DNA from: a virus
Length of the DNA stretch: 43,772 nt
Reading direction: 5' to 3' (one strand)
Virus record (IMG/VR): IMGVR_UViG_3300025407_000047
Coordinates: 1-43,772 of that record
Shown: piece after piece, positions 23,137-30,711 of the stretch
Layout: every line of letters begins with the position of its first letter
Numbering within the stretch: the stretch's first letter is position 1
The notes under the pieces: model-generated
Database searches by the model: none
Told to the model about the DNA's origin: nothing
What the model saw: only the letters and a program-made list of their open reading frames with translations
Translations under genes and position numbers: made by a program

Positions 23137-23566
23137 GTGTTTGTAAATTGATTGGTTCGATGTGTACTTCGATTCGTGGCATCTCTGTCTTAGCCGCGAA
23201 CCACTTTGATGCTTCTAGTGTAGTTATCTGTGCGTCGTCAACCCAAAACCCAATCAGCGCATCGGTGAGGCACTTGCATAGGTTGTCGGTATCAGGCCGC
23301 TTGTCGGCAGGTATGCGCCCTTGGCTGAACTTCTTAGCGTTCAACGCAACAGGCCGCTTCATGACGAATGTCAGCGTTAGCTTGATGGCTCCCTCGTATG
23401 GCTGGTCTGGCGTGTAATTCTTGGCGTAGTAGCCAACAACCTTGATCCAGTCCTTAGCTTTCTTATCTTTGTAGAAGACTGGCCTACCTCCCATCACCAT
23501 CACCTTTCTGCCAGAATTCTGGAGGGACACTGGCGTCACAGGGATGATGAAGGAGATAGGTTCCAT
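23114..23566 (-). CDS. rusA: RusA-like Holliday junction resolvase
   Basis: A 150-residue protein. Typical RusA layout: N-terminal SFIIPVTPVSLQN strand, KLTLTFVMKRP, then the acidic core DKRPDTDNLCKCLTDAL (about residues 88-104) and FWVDDAQITTLEASK (about 107-121), which supply the four catalytic aspartates. It resolves four-way junctions arising from ERF-mediated annealing encoded nearby. RusA itself is about 120 residues, so this is a slightly long member. Confidence 0.85.
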   Translation of the reverse strand: MEPISFIIPVTPVSLQNSGRKVMVMGGRPVFYKDKKAKDWIKVVGYYAKNYTPDQPYEGAIKLTLTFVMKRPVALNAKKFSQGRIPADKRPDTDNLCKCLTDALIGFWVDDAQITTLEASKWFAAKTEMPRIEVHIEPINLQTHGQPESI

Positions 23567-23568
23567 GA

Positions 23569-23763
23569 TTAGTAATTATTCCAAAGATCGTCTTGGCAGT
23601 CGGCACAACGATAGCGGTTGTTATGTGGGTTGGATAGATCCTGCTTCACATAATAGACCATCTCTCCGTTGATGATGCGGTTACCCATGATCGGATCTCC
23701 GCAGTCATCGCAGATAAATGTGTCGGCGTCCTTGACGCCCTTCTTGGAAACTACTGCGCTCAT
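23569..23763 (-). CDS. Zinc-ribbon protein, unknown
   Basis: 64 residues with ICDDCGDPI and YRCADCQDDL, a two-CxxC zinc ribbon related to TRASH/DksA-like fingers. It shares one base with the HNH gene stop (TAATG). Possibly a DNA- or RNA-polymerase-binding accessory protein. Confidence 0.6.
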   Translation of the reverse strand: MSAVVSKKGVKDADTFICDDCGDPIMGNRIINGEMVYYVKQDLSNPHNNRYRCADCQDDLWNNY

Positions 23764-24242
23764 TATTTGTTTTGGTTAATTGTTTTCATGATTTCTTCAT
23801 CTCTTTTATTTGCGTGATGTTCTCCATGATGTTTGGCACAAATCCAAATCACTTCAAGTGGCTTGCTGTAATCTTCATGGTGAGCTTGTGCTTTTGATCC
23901 ACAAATACAACAAGGATGCCTATGTATTTTACCATTTCGCAAAGCATTATTTAATGCATTATGCGCTTTCCTTTTTTCTGGATTTTTTTTTGCCCAATTA
24001 TCTTTTGTTTCATGTTTGGATTTAGATGCACGACCTTCATTCCTAAACCTTTCTGATTTTTCTCTATGCCGTTTTCTTTCAGACAATACCCATTCAGGAT
24101 TTTGTTCTTTAATTTTGCGGCGGTTTTCAGAATCGGACTTGGTGCAGTCTTTGCATTTGTTGAGATGGCCGTCTCCCATTTGAAGATGTTTGTAATAATC
24201 CTCTAGCGGAAGACAGCGTTTGCATTTAAAGCATTCTTTCAT
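23763..24242 (-). CDS. HNH endonuclease with N-terminal zinc knuckle
   Basis: A 159-residue protein. The N-terminus CFKCKRCLPLEDYYKHLQMGDG...CKDC is a zinc-finger module found in many homing-type HNH enzymes. The middle is Lys/Arg/Glu-rich. The C-terminal nuclease has HPCCICG, KAQAHHEDYSKPLEVIWICAKHHGEHH with the catalytic HH and closing HxxxH. The gene is strikingly AT-rich and probably a mobile insertion between the SSB-like and zinc-ribbon genes. Confidence 0.78.
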   Translation of the reverse strand: MKECFKCKRCLPLEDYYKHLQMGDGHLNKCKDCTKSDSENRRKIKEQNPEWVLSERKRHREKSERFRNEGRASKSKHETKDNWAKKNPEKRKAHNALNNALRNGKIHRHPCCICGSKAQAHHEDYSKPLEVIWICAKHHGEHHANKRDEEIMKTINQNK

Positions 24243-24278
24243 CTCTATATCTAAAACCAGAACGGAACTATTGTCTAG

Positions 24279-24560
24279 TTAAAAAGGGATGCTGTCGCCG
24301 TCATCTTCAGGAGCCGCTGGCTTCTTGTACGCCTGCGCGTTCTGCTTGATGAAGCCTTGTGGCTTATCCTTGGGTGCGCGAGGCTCGCTGATTGCAACGC
24401 CAAACTTCTTGACGCCGCCCTGTGTCTCTCCCTCCCACAAGCTGATCTCAATGATCTCGCCCTTCCACATCGCTTTGCCGCGATAGTCAGGGTGCTTGTC
24501 ATCTTGCTTGTAGTCGTTAGGGAAAATCGTTCCCTTACCTTCTTTATGTTCGTATGCCAT
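24279..24560 (-). CDS. SSB-like single-strand DNA-binding protein (candidate)
   Basis: A 93-residue protein. The body (GTIFPNDYKQDDKHPDYRGKAMWKGEIIEISLWEGE) resembles short OB-like phage proteins, and it ends in EDDGDSIPF, the acidic tip with IPF that SSB proteins use to bind partners. It is shorter than E. coli SSB (178 residues). Placed between the Cas4-like nuclease and RusA. The tip is strong evidence; the fold is inferred. Confidence 0.6.
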   Translation of the reverse strand: MAYEHKEGKGTIFPNDYKQDDKHPDYRGKAMWKGEIIEISLWEGETQGGVKKFGVAISEPRAPKDKPQGFIKQNAQAYKKPAAPEDDGDSIPF

Positions 24561-24565
24561 CTTGT

Positions 24566-24829
24566 TTACTTGTTACAGCAGGATTCCTGCTTGGTTTCTT
24601 CTGCCTCTTCGCTATCTGCGTCGAGGATAGAATCGACTGCGGCATGAATAGCCGTTGTGATATATGTCTCGCCGTCTTCTGGATCAATGAGATTAGAATC
24701 TGCCAAAAGTTGAAGATAATCTTTCATAACTTCAATTTGGTTATTCACTGGATCTTCTAAACATTCAACCACTCTATAAGCAAGAGCCATTGATATATCT
24801 ATTTGTTTATCTGTCGGTTTGTTTGGCAT
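24566..24829 (-). CDS. Acidic protein with Cys tail, unknown
   Basis: An 87-residue acidic protein, mostly helical by composition, ending EETKQESCCNK. The leader is AAACACCC before ATG. Located between recombination genes. No family recognised. Confidence 0.55.
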   Translation of the reverse strand: MPNKPTDKQIDISMALAYRVVECLEDPVNNQIEVMKDYLQLLADSNLIDPEDGETYITTAIHAAVDSILDADSEEAEETKQESCCNK

Positions 24830-24849
24830 GGGTGTTTTGTTGGTTGTGT

Positions 24850-25911
24850 TTACTTCGCGCGAACCATAATTGGTGCGCTCGTCTTGCTCACAAGAACTTC
24901 TGAGATGGCCTTCTCCAACGCGATTTTCGCGTCTTTGCTAGCCATGTCTGTCCTTGCGGCAAAAGTCTTTTCAAGCTGTGGCAGTGATATTTTACAGCAG
25001 GCGAGAATGTCATCGGTATTCAGGTGATCCGCTAAGAGCGGTACGAGGTCGTGTATGGACTCAACACTGCGGCTGGTGCGTCCAGAGGTCAGCTTGCGTC
25101 CGACGATCTGGTGACCATCTAAAAGCCTGCGCTTTGCCTCTTCACGGAATGCCTCAAACAACGGCTCAAGGATGTCAATCTTTTCCAAGTAATCGCCTAG
25201 CTGTTCGTCGGTCAGCTTTGGAACGATCTCAGCTTTTACATTGTCCATCTGAGATACAACACCTGCGGCCTCAGGACAGATCGCCTTCGCCCTACAATAC
25301 TTGCAGGCGTCAGGTGATGGCGTGCGTGGCGCGTTAGGTGCTAGCGCGGCGTTGACGATGGACTGGATCTGCTGGTCGGCTTGCATCAGGTCGTTCTCGT
25401 TGTACTCCGCGATGGTGAACTTCGCCGCCATAGGCTGGACGATGGCTACCAAGATGCGCTTGAGCTTCGGCAGGTTCTTTTTTACTAAAACTGCGTAAGA
25501 ACGAAGTTGTAGGTTTTCAGCCGCCGTGTTGCCTGTACCGACGCGACCAGTCTTCCAATCGACTACCAGAGCGGTCTCCTCACCGAAGTGATCGATGCGG
25601 TCAATCTGGCCTGACCAGATGTCGCCGTACCACAGGCGTTTCTCCAGCGTCGTGCTGTCAGGATCTCCAAGCGCGATAGCCTCTCGGATCTCCTCGTACT
25701 CAACTTGGCAACGATCTGCGATCTCCTGCTCCTCGTCTGTAAGGATGATCGACATGGGATCTTGCATATACTGGTGGATGCGGTTGCCCATGAGAGCCGC
25801 CGCCCCAGACTCGCTGGGGGGACAGGTGATTTCAAGCTGATACTTTCCAGCGCAGGCCGCGTAGCTAGCCATTGCGCTACCACTCATCTTGTCTTTGCGC
25901 TCGTCGGTCAT
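24850..25911 (-). CDS. PD-(D/E)XK exonuclease, Cas4/RecB-like
   Basis: A 353-residue protein. It contains GNRIHQYMQ (about residues 43-51), SGQIDRID and ALVVDWKTGR (about 112-121) with the D...DWK catalytic core, and NLQLRSYAVLV (QxxxY motif, about 131-141). CKYCRAKAICPE (about 203-214) gives CxxCx5C, and with a cysteine near residue 18 this forms the iron-sulphur pattern of Cas4/AddB nucleases. It likely degrades DNA ends to supply ssDNA for ERF; its gene starts 1 nt after the ERF stop. Confidence 0.82.
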   Translation of the reverse strand: MTDERKDKMSGSAMASYAACAGKYQLEITCPPSESGAAALMGNRIHQYMQDPMSIILTDEEQEIADRCQVEYEEIREAIALGDPDSTTLEKRLWYGDIWSGQIDRIDHFGEETALVVDWKTGRVGTGNTAAENLQLRSYAVLVKKNLPKLKRILVAIVQPMAAKFTIAEYNENDLMQADQQIQSIVNAALAPNAPRTPSPDACKYCRAKAICPEAAGVVSQMDNVKAEIVPKLTDEQLGDYLEKIDILEPLFEAFREEAKRRLLDGHQIVGRKLTSGRTSRSVESIHDLVPLLADHLNTDDILACCKISLPQLEKTFAARTDMASKDAKIALEKAISEVLVSKTSAPIMVRAK

Positions 25912-25912
25912 A

Positions 25913-26557
25913 CTATTTCTTGGTGGAAGTTACGATGTCCGCGAACTTTTCGTTCACGCGCTTGGCAACAGCGAGCGGCAGGTCGATCAGGAACTCTGGA
26001 ACCTCAACGCCCTTGGATAGAAGGAATGAGCGAACCTGCTCCTCGGATACCTTGTACGCCTCCATTGTCTTGAACATGATCTCCCACTCGTCCTTGGCGG
26101 CTGGGGTAATGGCTTCTGGCGCAGGTGCAGACTCTGGCTTCTTGGTAAAAGCTGGCTTTGCGATCACTGGCTTGGGCGTACTAGCGATCATGCCGTCTTC
26201 ATCTTCCTCGGAGGCAAGTGCCAACACCGCGCTAATTGAGTAGCGACGGCTGTAGCTCAATGCCGATCCTATTGCAATCGGAGTGTTGTCCTTAACAGGT
26301 AGCAGGAGGGTTGACTCGGTGGTCTCACCACTGCTGTGGATGATGCGTGTCGTGACTCCAGCGCACTGGGTGTTGGAGTCGTAGGCAGGCAACTGCGTGA
26401 TCGCCAGTCCATGCTTTGCAAGGATTGGGCGTGTGGCTTCAAGGATGGCGTCCAACGAGGTGAACTTTGACTTGAAGTGTGGGTTGACCTTGTCCTTGGG
26501 GAGATTGCGAATCTCGGACAGGGCGGCTACTAGCGCGGCGTTTAGCGTCTTATTCAT
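25913..26557 (-). CDS. erf: ERF-family single-strand annealing recombinase
   Basis: A 214-residue protein. It shows the family signature NPHFKSKFTSLDAILEATRPILAKHGLAI (about residues 24-52), then VTTRIIHSSGET and PIAIGSALSYSRRYSISAVLALASEEDEDG. The C-terminal 90 residues contain an Ala/Pro linker and a helical end. Protein rings anneal complementary ssDNA. ATG 26557 is chosen over a longer frame because it follows a CA-type leader (CAACACACCC) and promoter element. Confidence 0.88.
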   Translation of the reverse strand: MNKTLNAALVAALSEIRNLPKDKVNPHFKSKFTSLDAILEATRPILAKHGLAITQLPAYDSNTQCAGVTTRIIHSSGETTESTLLLPVKDNTPIAIGSALSYSRRYSISAVLALASEEDEDGMIASTPKPVIAKPAFTKKPESAPAPEAITPAAKDEWEIMFKTMEAYKVSEEQVRSFLLSKGVEVPEFLIDLPLAVAKRVNEKFADIVTSTKK

Positions 26558-26594
26558 GGGTGTGTTGTGTATGTGTTTTGACTGACTGGTAAGA

Positions 26595-26624
26595 TTTATA
26601 TATGCGCTTGGGTTGGCGTGTAAA
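26595..26624 (-). promoter_or_regulatory. Promoter with AACCCAAGCG element, erf operon
   Basis: On the minus strand TTTACA (26624-26619), AACCCAAGCG (26614-26605) and TATAAA (26600-26595) with 18-bp spacing. AATAATT lies upstream and TCTTACCAGTCAGTCA follows. One of four exact copies of the decamer in intergenic regions. Confidence 0.6.
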
Positions 26625-26633
26625 GAATTATTT

Positions 26634-27365
26634 TTAGGAGGCAAAGCGAGCCTCCAGCTCGTCCCATGCGGCATTGTACTTCTTGCTACCCTTGCGACCT
26701 CCGTTGTGCTTCGCCCAGACTTCTCGCATGATGTCTACAGCACGATCAGATACCCACTCACCCTTCAGGATGCTGGATGCAACGGACTGGCAAAATCCTT
26801 CTCCGTTATTGGCAAACATATCAAGCCAATCGCGCCCAAAGGCAACGATGGTCTTGGCGTTCGCGGAATCTTTTACGGCTTTCTCGGCGGCAATGATTGG
26901 AGCGAGCAGAGCCTCGCAAGTAGCGATCTGACGTTTCAGTTCCTCGTTGGACGGATAGCGGTTGGAAAACCAGCGCACATACTGCTCGTCCTCAACCAGC
27001 ACATCAGCGATCTTGCGACCTGCATACTTGCCGCCGTCGAATACGCTAGCGTCAAATGTAGAGAGATGTTCCTCGCGAGCGGTTTTCTCGGCATTGATCT
27101 GGTCGCGTGATTTACGGAGGCGAAGAGCCTCTGGGTCAATGCCAACCTTCTCAGCGCACTGGGAACCGATGAAACGAGTCTTGCCCTCGACATCGCGGAT
27201 GATGACATGGTGCATGATGCCTGTGCCGCAATGTGAGCAAGTGCCAGCGTTGCGAGGCATATCAGCCATTGCCATGTAATAGGCGGTTGGATTGTGTTCA
27301 GCCAGCATGGACGATGGCATTGAGAAGAAGCCGATGACTTGAGCGTTTGCGAGTGTGTTTTTCAT
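26634..27365 (-). CDS. Zinc-finger phage protein, unknown
   Basis: A 243-residue protein. CSHCGTG...GSQCAEKVG (about residues 34-58) is a zinc-binding unit with an intervening His-rich strand. Later parts (FVAFGRDWLDMFANNGEGFCQSV region) are helical. It precedes ERF and follows its own promoter at 27375-27403, whose -10 ends 9 nt before the ATG. ATG 27365 is chosen over a TTG three codons upstream. Related proteins occur beside phage recombination genes, but the role is unknown. Confidence 0.62.
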   Translation of the reverse strand: MKNTLANAQVIGFFSMPSSMLAEHNPTAYYMAMADMPRNAGTCSHCGTGIMHHVIIRDVEGKTRFIGSQCAEKVGIDPEALRLRKSRDQINAEKTAREEHLSTFDASVFDGGKYAGRKIADVLVEDEQYVRWFSNRYPSNEELKRQIATCEALLAPIIAAEKAVKDSANAKTIVAFGRDWLDMFANNGEGFCQSVASSILKGEWVSDRAVDIMREVWAKHNGGRKGSKKYNAAWDELEARFAS

Positions 27366-27374
27366 GTGGATCAA

Positions 27375-27403
27375 TTTATAAAAGCTACGCTTGGGTTTTG
27401 CAA
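27375..27403 (-). promoter_or_regulatory. Promoter with AACCCAAGCG element, zinc-finger protein gene
   Basis: TTGCAA (27403-27398), AACCCAAGCG (27397-27388) and TATAAA (27380-27375) with 17-bp spacing. AAAATAATTG upstream resembles an UP element. The best-formed copy. Confidence 0.65.
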
Positions 27404-27406
27404 CAA

Positions 27407-27697
27407 TTATTTTAAGGCAACAATGTTTTCGGCTAATTCTTTCAGTCTAAAAACCCTTGTACCAGTTCCAACTCCATTTCCCCATTTGTAGTTATCAAGT
27501 GCAGAATCAAGTTTTGAAAAATCCAACACATTTTTATCATAAAGATCCCATCCGTATGCTTCATCGTAACACCCTAAAAAATCACCCCTGCGGATAAGAA
27601 ATCTGCCACAAGATGAAATATAGTCTGGGCAATCAAACCCATGTTCTTTGTAAAACCGCATTTGTTTTTTCCATTTTAGTTTTTTGGTAGCATTCAT
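27407..27697 (-). CDS. Small AT-rich-gene protein, unknown
   Basis: 96 residues: a basic start (MNATKKLKWKKQMRFYKEHG) then a Gly/Tyr/Asp-rich body. No motif recognised. The leader is two CA-repeat blocks directly before ATG. Lower G+C than neighbours. Confidence 0.55.
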   Translation of the reverse strand: MNATKKLKWKKQMRFYKEHGFDCPDYISSCGRFLIRRGDFLGCYDEAYGWDLYDKNVLDFSKLDSALDNYKWGNGVGTGTRVFRLKELAENIVALK

Positions 27698-27749
27698 GTG
27701 TGTGTGTTGTGTGTGTGTTGATTGACTACACGACCAATATTGCCTAGAT

Positions 27750-27759
27750 CGCTTGGGTT
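27750..27759 (-). promoter_or_regulatory. AACCCAAGCG element upstream of 27697
   Basis: Third exact copy. It lies in a 110-nt gap with TCTTGG upstream and AATATTGG downstream; the -35 and -10 boxes are poorer here. Confidence 0.5.
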
Positions 27760-27807
27760 TCCAAGAAAAATCTTTCAGAAAATGAAAATAGTTTCTAGAG
27801 CCTCTGT

Positions 27808-27957
27808 TTATGCGGCTTGGCGGACAGGATGTTTCCTCGGCCTACCGCCCTTTTTGCCATTTTCAATAGCCGCTTTTGCCTTTTTTTCGGTGGTCGCCTT
27901 GCCTCCGATTTTGCCGATTTTGGTAAGATGCTTTACGAGTTTCTTTGTGACTTTCAT
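27808..27957 (-). CDS. Small basic AT-hook-like protein
   Basis: A 49-residue product, MKVTKKLVKHLTKIGKIGGK..., rich in Lys and ending NGKKGGRPRKHPVRQAA. The GGRPRKHP core is AT-hook-like, so minor-groove DNA binding is plausible. ATG lies 3 nt after the upstream stop. Confidence 0.55.
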   Translation of the reverse strand: MKVTKKLVKHLTKIGKIGGKATTEKKAKAAIENGKKGGRPRKHPVRQAA

Positions 27958-27960
27958 ATA

Positions 27961-28131
27961 TCAATATTTATAGGTTGTTTTGCCGCCCTTCTTTGCAACA
28001 GGTGTACCGCGCATTGGGCCTTTCTTGATCTTGTCGATGTTCTCGCGGAACACACGGCGATTTACTGGTCTTTCATAGTCGCCCTTGCCTCCGCCCCATC
28101 CAAATTGGTTTTTAGGAATAGCCTCGCTCAT
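27961..28131 (-). CDS. Small basic Gly-rich protein, unknown
   Basis: A 56-residue product, MSEAIPKNQFGWGGGKGDY..., with a basic middle and Lys/Gly tail. Starts on the stop of the mini-ORF upstream (ATGA). No family recognised. Confidence 0.55.
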   Translation of the reverse strand: MSEAIPKNQFGWGGGKGDYERPVNRRVFRENIDKIKKGPMRGTPVAKKGGKTTYKY

Positions 28132-28166
28132 CGCGCTGAACGCTTGTACCAAAGACCCTTTTTCAT
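28128..28166 (-). CDS. 12-codon coupled mini-ORF
   Basis: MKKGLWYKRSAR. ATG overlaps the previous gene's TGA, and its TGA overlaps the next ATG. It is a second exact bridge of the type at 20938-20976 and may be a micropeptide or relay. Confidence 0.3.
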   Translation of the reverse strand: MKKGLWYKRSAR

Positions 28167-28327
28167 TTGTTATCCTCCATTGGTTTGATCTTCATGCCCT
28201 TCGCAAGACCGCCCAGCTTGCTGTTGAGGCTCTTGCGCGTCTTGGGAGAGATGCGGCTGTTCATGAGTTCGTGATAGGTCTCAGTCTTATTGATGAGACG
28301 CTGGAGGTGAGGGTTTTTATTTTTCAT
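28163..28327 (-). CDS. Small basic helical protein, unknown
   Basis: 54 residues (MKNKNPHLQRLINKTETYHE...), Lys/Arg-rich. Overlaps the DUF3310 stop by 11 nt. No motif recognised. Confidence 0.5.
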   Translation of the reverse strand: MKNKNPHLQRLINKTETYHELMNSRISPKTRKSLNSKLGGLAKGMKIKPMEDNK

Positions 28328-28538
28328 TGGGAGTTTGTAAACGGAGGATTTCACGCTCTATATACCAGATCGCTTTACGCAGGTCAGTAATTTCTGTAGC
28401 GGCGTCTTTCTTGCCAGCGCGCCATAAATATTTCATGGCATTGCCCAAACAAAATCCCATGTGCTGGGTGACCTGTATGGCCTCAATTCCGCTTGGGTGA
28501 GAGGTATAGTGCTTTGGATTGTTTACGATGTCGTCCAT
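28317..28538 (-). CDS. DUF3310 protein
   Basis: A 73-residue protein matching DUF3310: NNPKHYTSHPSGIEAIQV, then GFCLGNAMKYLWRAGKK and DLRKAIWYIEREI. These small phage proteins are sometimes annotated as nucleotide-kinase-like, but no activity is established. The leader is TTCACAC. Confidence 0.88.
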   Translation of the reverse strand: MDDIVNNPKHYTSHPSGIEAIQVTQHMGFCLGNAMKYLWRAGKKDAATEITDLRKAIWYIEREILRLQTPNEK

Positions 28539-28553
28539 GTGTGAATGAATGTG

Positions 28554-28745
28554 TCAATTGGATGTGGATAGATTATTGCGGCGCAGGATGAATACCTTTC
28601 TGGCGGCGCGCTGGACATCGCCAGTCTCTCCGTTAGCTCCCATAGGAGCCTTCGGAGCGGCGTGTGAGCGAGGAGCCGTCAATCTGCTCGCGGCGTCCGA
28701 TGCCTTGGAAGCGCGAGCGGTGTTGTTGGCTTTGCCTGATTTCAT
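28554..28745 (-). CDS. Small basic disordered protein, unknown
   Basis: 63 residues, Ala/Arg/Ser-rich, with a basic C-terminal RAARKVFILRRNN. Shares one base with the upstream stop (TAATG). Confidence 0.5.
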   Translation of the reverse strand: MKSGKANNTARASKASDAASRLTAPRSHAAPKAPMGANGETGDVQRAARKVFILRRNNLSTSN

Positions 28746-29098
28746 TACTCGGCGGCTGGCGTTGCTTCAGGAGCAGGCTCGCTGTTGGCGGCGACATGGA
28801 GACGCTCAAGGAGTCCCAGTGCGATTGTTCCGCGAACTGCCAACTGCTGGATGCCAGCGATCAGGTCAACGACGATCTCGTCAACGGATACTTCCTTGAG
28901 GTCGATGCTGGCAATCAGTTCCTGAATGTTCTTAGGTTCTGGCTTCGCAGGAGCCTCTGTAGGCGCGTTTTCTGTGCTTTCAGGCGCAGGCATAGGCACA
29001 ATGTTTGTGGGAGCCTCTGGAGCGGTTCCTGTTGCGCCAGCGGCGGCTACTACTTCAGGTGCTACGCTGGATGTTTCGGATGTTGTATCTTCGGACAT
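28745..29098 (-). CDS. Ala/Pro/Glu-rich protein with helical core, unknown
   Basis: A 117-residue protein. Low-complexity ends flank a helical core, NIQELIASIDLKEVSVDEIVVDLIAGIQQLAVRGTIALGLLERL. The leader is AACACCAACACC. No family recognised. Confidence 0.55.
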   Translation of the reverse strand: MSEDTTSETSSVAPEVVAAAGATGTAPEAPTNIVPMPAPESTENAPTEAPAKPEPKNIQELIASIDLKEVSVDEIVVDLIAGIQQLAVRGTIALGLLERLHVAANSEPAPEATPAAE

Positions 29099-29117
29099 GG
29101 TGTTGGTGTTTGTTTGG

Positions 29118-29390
29118 TTAGGCCGTCAGCTTGCGCTTGGGCATTTTTTTGACTTTGGGAATGATGACATTCTTATCTTTAGGCATCTTGGTAGATACCT
29201 TGGGAACTTTGACGCTATCAGGCATGGACGACTTCGCGCTGTTCAGGCCGACGCGAATCTCAGGAGTAGCGAACTTGATTGAGGAGGTCGATGACTTAGG
29301 CTCCTCCGCGCTGGCGTTGAGAGCCGCAGGCTTGGCAGGTGCTTTGGGCTTGTTGACCTGAAGAGGGTTTTTAGGATTGTGATGCCACAT
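29118..29390 (-). CDS. Lys/Pro-rich basic protein, unknown
   Basis: 90 residues starting MWHHNPKNPLQVNKPKAPAK, ending in a strongly basic KVKKMPKRKLTA. Probably disordered and nucleic-acid binding. The start follows TAA T ATG from the upstream gene. Confidence 0.5.
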   Translation of the reverse strand: MWHHNPKNPLQVNKPKAPAKPAALNASAEEPKSSTSSIKFATPEIRVGLNSAKSSMPDSVKVPKVSTKMPKDKNVIIPKVKKMPKRKLTA

Positions 29391-29391
29391 A

Positions 29392-29628
29392 TTATTTACG
29401 AGTAGTGTACAGCCTTTCCTGTAACATTGCATCAGCAATCGCATAGGCGTTCTCGGCAGTTGCCTCTGGATCGCCTGCTGATGCTGGCGTAGTGAGTCCA
29501 ACTAGGGCGGCTGATGCGAAGTGGTCTCTAATGCTCATGCCGCTGTTGGGGCGCACTGGAGGGTTAGTGTTGTCTCCAGCGTAGGCTTGGACAGGGAAGG
29601 CAGGGTGGTTGACAGGCTCTTTTGACAT
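29392..29628 (-). CDS. Conserved small phage protein (HPAFPV...GMSIRDHFA type)
   Basis: A 78-residue protein: NHPAFPVQAYAGD, then GMSIRDHFASAALVGL and AENAYAIADAMLQERL. This combination is widespread in phage and prophage accessory regions, with no known function. A TTGACA box lies about 60 nt upstream (29660s-29700). Confidence 0.68.
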   Translation of the reverse strand: MSKEPVNHPAFPVQAYAGDNTNPPVRPNSGMSIRDHFASAALVGLTTPASAGDPEATAENAYAIADAMLQERLYTTRK

Positions 29629-29739
29629 AAATTGGTTTGATTTTTCAGCGGCATAATTACCGCAGGACGCAATTTACGGACTAACAAGCCTCTTTTGTCA
29701 AGATTATCAAGCATTATCCAAATGTATGGGATGCAGGGA

Positions 29740-29955
29740 TTATGATGTAATTTCATGGGATTTATTTATGGAAAACTCTTTGAACTCGGAACAGCACCCA
29801 TCGCAGGCATGGATGCCGTCCGCTTTCAAGTTAGGATCATCAGGGTGAGGGTGATGAAATCCATGACGACATACGAGTTCCCAGCGAGCAGATAGGCTTT
29901 TATATGCCGCACTCCATCCAGCAGGGATACTCGCAGGTCGCCAGAGATCATTCAT
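29740..29955 (-). CDS. Small Cys/His-rich protein, possibly zinc-binding
   Basis: 71 residues with CRHGFHHPHPDD and CDGCCSEF, a cluster suited to zinc. Overlaps the upstream gene by 8 nt. Function unknown. Confidence 0.58.
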   Translation of the reverse strand: MNDLWRPASIPAGWSAAYKSLSARWELVCRHGFHHPHPDDPNLKADGIHACDGCCSEFKEFSINKSHEITS

Positions 29956-30190
29956 CAGTGGCGGTTGATTTTATGTTTTCGATTTCTTTCGCCTGATCCT
30001 CGCGGATGTCGAGGATGATGCGCTTCAGTTCTAATGCTGTTTGCGATTCCTTCCCAAAGAAGGTTCGGTAGTAGCAGTAGCGTTCGTAGATGAACGCGAG
30101 CAATTGCTCACGCATATCGTCTTTGCCTGCTTTGTATGGGTGTGTATCCATTTGGTTGGGTTTAGACGCTTCGGTATCAGTGTCAAGCAT
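29948..30190 (-). CDS. Small helical protein, unknown
   Basis: 80 residues from ATG 30190 (MLDTDTEASKPNQMDTHPYKAG...). An alternative start at 30151 follows AACCAA. Helical middle REQLLAFIYERYCYYRTFF and acidic C-terminus. Confidence 0.52.
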   Translation of the reverse strand: MLDTDTEASKPNQMDTHPYKAGKDDMREQLLAFIYERYCYYRTFFGKESQTALELKRIILDIREDQAKEIENIKSTATDE

Positions 30191-30194
30191 ATAT

Positions 30195-30407
30195 TTATGA
30201 TGTGAAGTGAATTGCGTCGAGTCGGCTAAAGAACAACGGCTCTTTTTTAGGCGCAATTTCTGAACGCTTCTGACCAATGATTGCCTGATGCAGGATCTCG
30301 CGTGCGCGTGGAACGCTAATGCGGATCTCGTCGAGGCCGTGACGCTCTGCCAGTTTGATCTGACAGGCTAGTAGTCCTTCAAGTGAGGATAGTTCGTGTG
30401 TGTTCAT
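30195..30407 (-). CDS. Small protein, unknown
   Basis: 70 residues (MNTHELSSLEGLLACQIKLA...) with a helix-rich N-terminal half and IRISVPRAREILHQAI. ATG overlaps the stop of the membrane microprotein (ATGA). An upstream in-frame extension is rejected because it would overlap that gene. Confidence 0.55.
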   Translation of the reverse strand: MNTHELSSLEGLLACQIKLAERHGLDEIRISVPRAREILHQAIIGQKRSEIAPKKEPLFFSRLDAIHFTS

Positions 30408-30520
30408 TTGTTTGTGTAGTAGATGTGGAGTGCGATGAATGCTAGCGAGAATGGGATTAGGATATTGATCATGCCTTGGAAAAACCAAAGGATGTCTTGT
30501 CCGATCATTTCAGGTGTCAT
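30404..30520 (-). CDS. 38-residue single-span membrane protein
   Basis: MTPEMIGQDILWFFQGMINI..., with a hydrophobic span at about residues 11-34 and a short YYTNK tail. Both ends overlap neighbours by 4 nt. It could be a small holin-like or membrane-targeting factor; unproven. Confidence 0.55.
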   Translation of the reverse strand: MTPEMIGQDILWFFQGMINILIPFSLAFIALHIYYTNK

Positions 30521-30702
30521 TTGAGGGTTAGTTTGATCAGGTCAGCAATCTCCTTGGTTTTGCCAAGGCTATTGAGGCGCAGGATGGTTTCCATATCGTG
30601 AATCAAAAACAGGATGTCTGTTTTTAACTGCTCGTTCTCTTTGCGGACTTCGTCGCAGGTCTGTTCGATGATCGCGACTTGTTGGTGTTCGGTGTATGTC
30701 AT
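30517..30702 (-). CDS. Small coiled-coil protein, unknown
   Basis: 61 residues; VRKENEQLKTDILFLIHDMETILRL gives a coiled-coil heptad pattern. The leader is CACACCC. No family recognised. Confidence 0.55.
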   Translation of the reverse strand: MTYTEHQQVAIIEQTCDEVRKENEQLKTDILFLIHDMETILRLNSLGKTKEIADLIKLTLK

Positions 30703-30711
30703 GGGTGTGGG

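Noticed and set aside
28490-28499. CGCTTGGGT match to the AACCCAAGCG element
   Set aside because: Falls inside the DUF3310 gene at a conserved protein segment, with no -35 or -10 boxes; likely chance.
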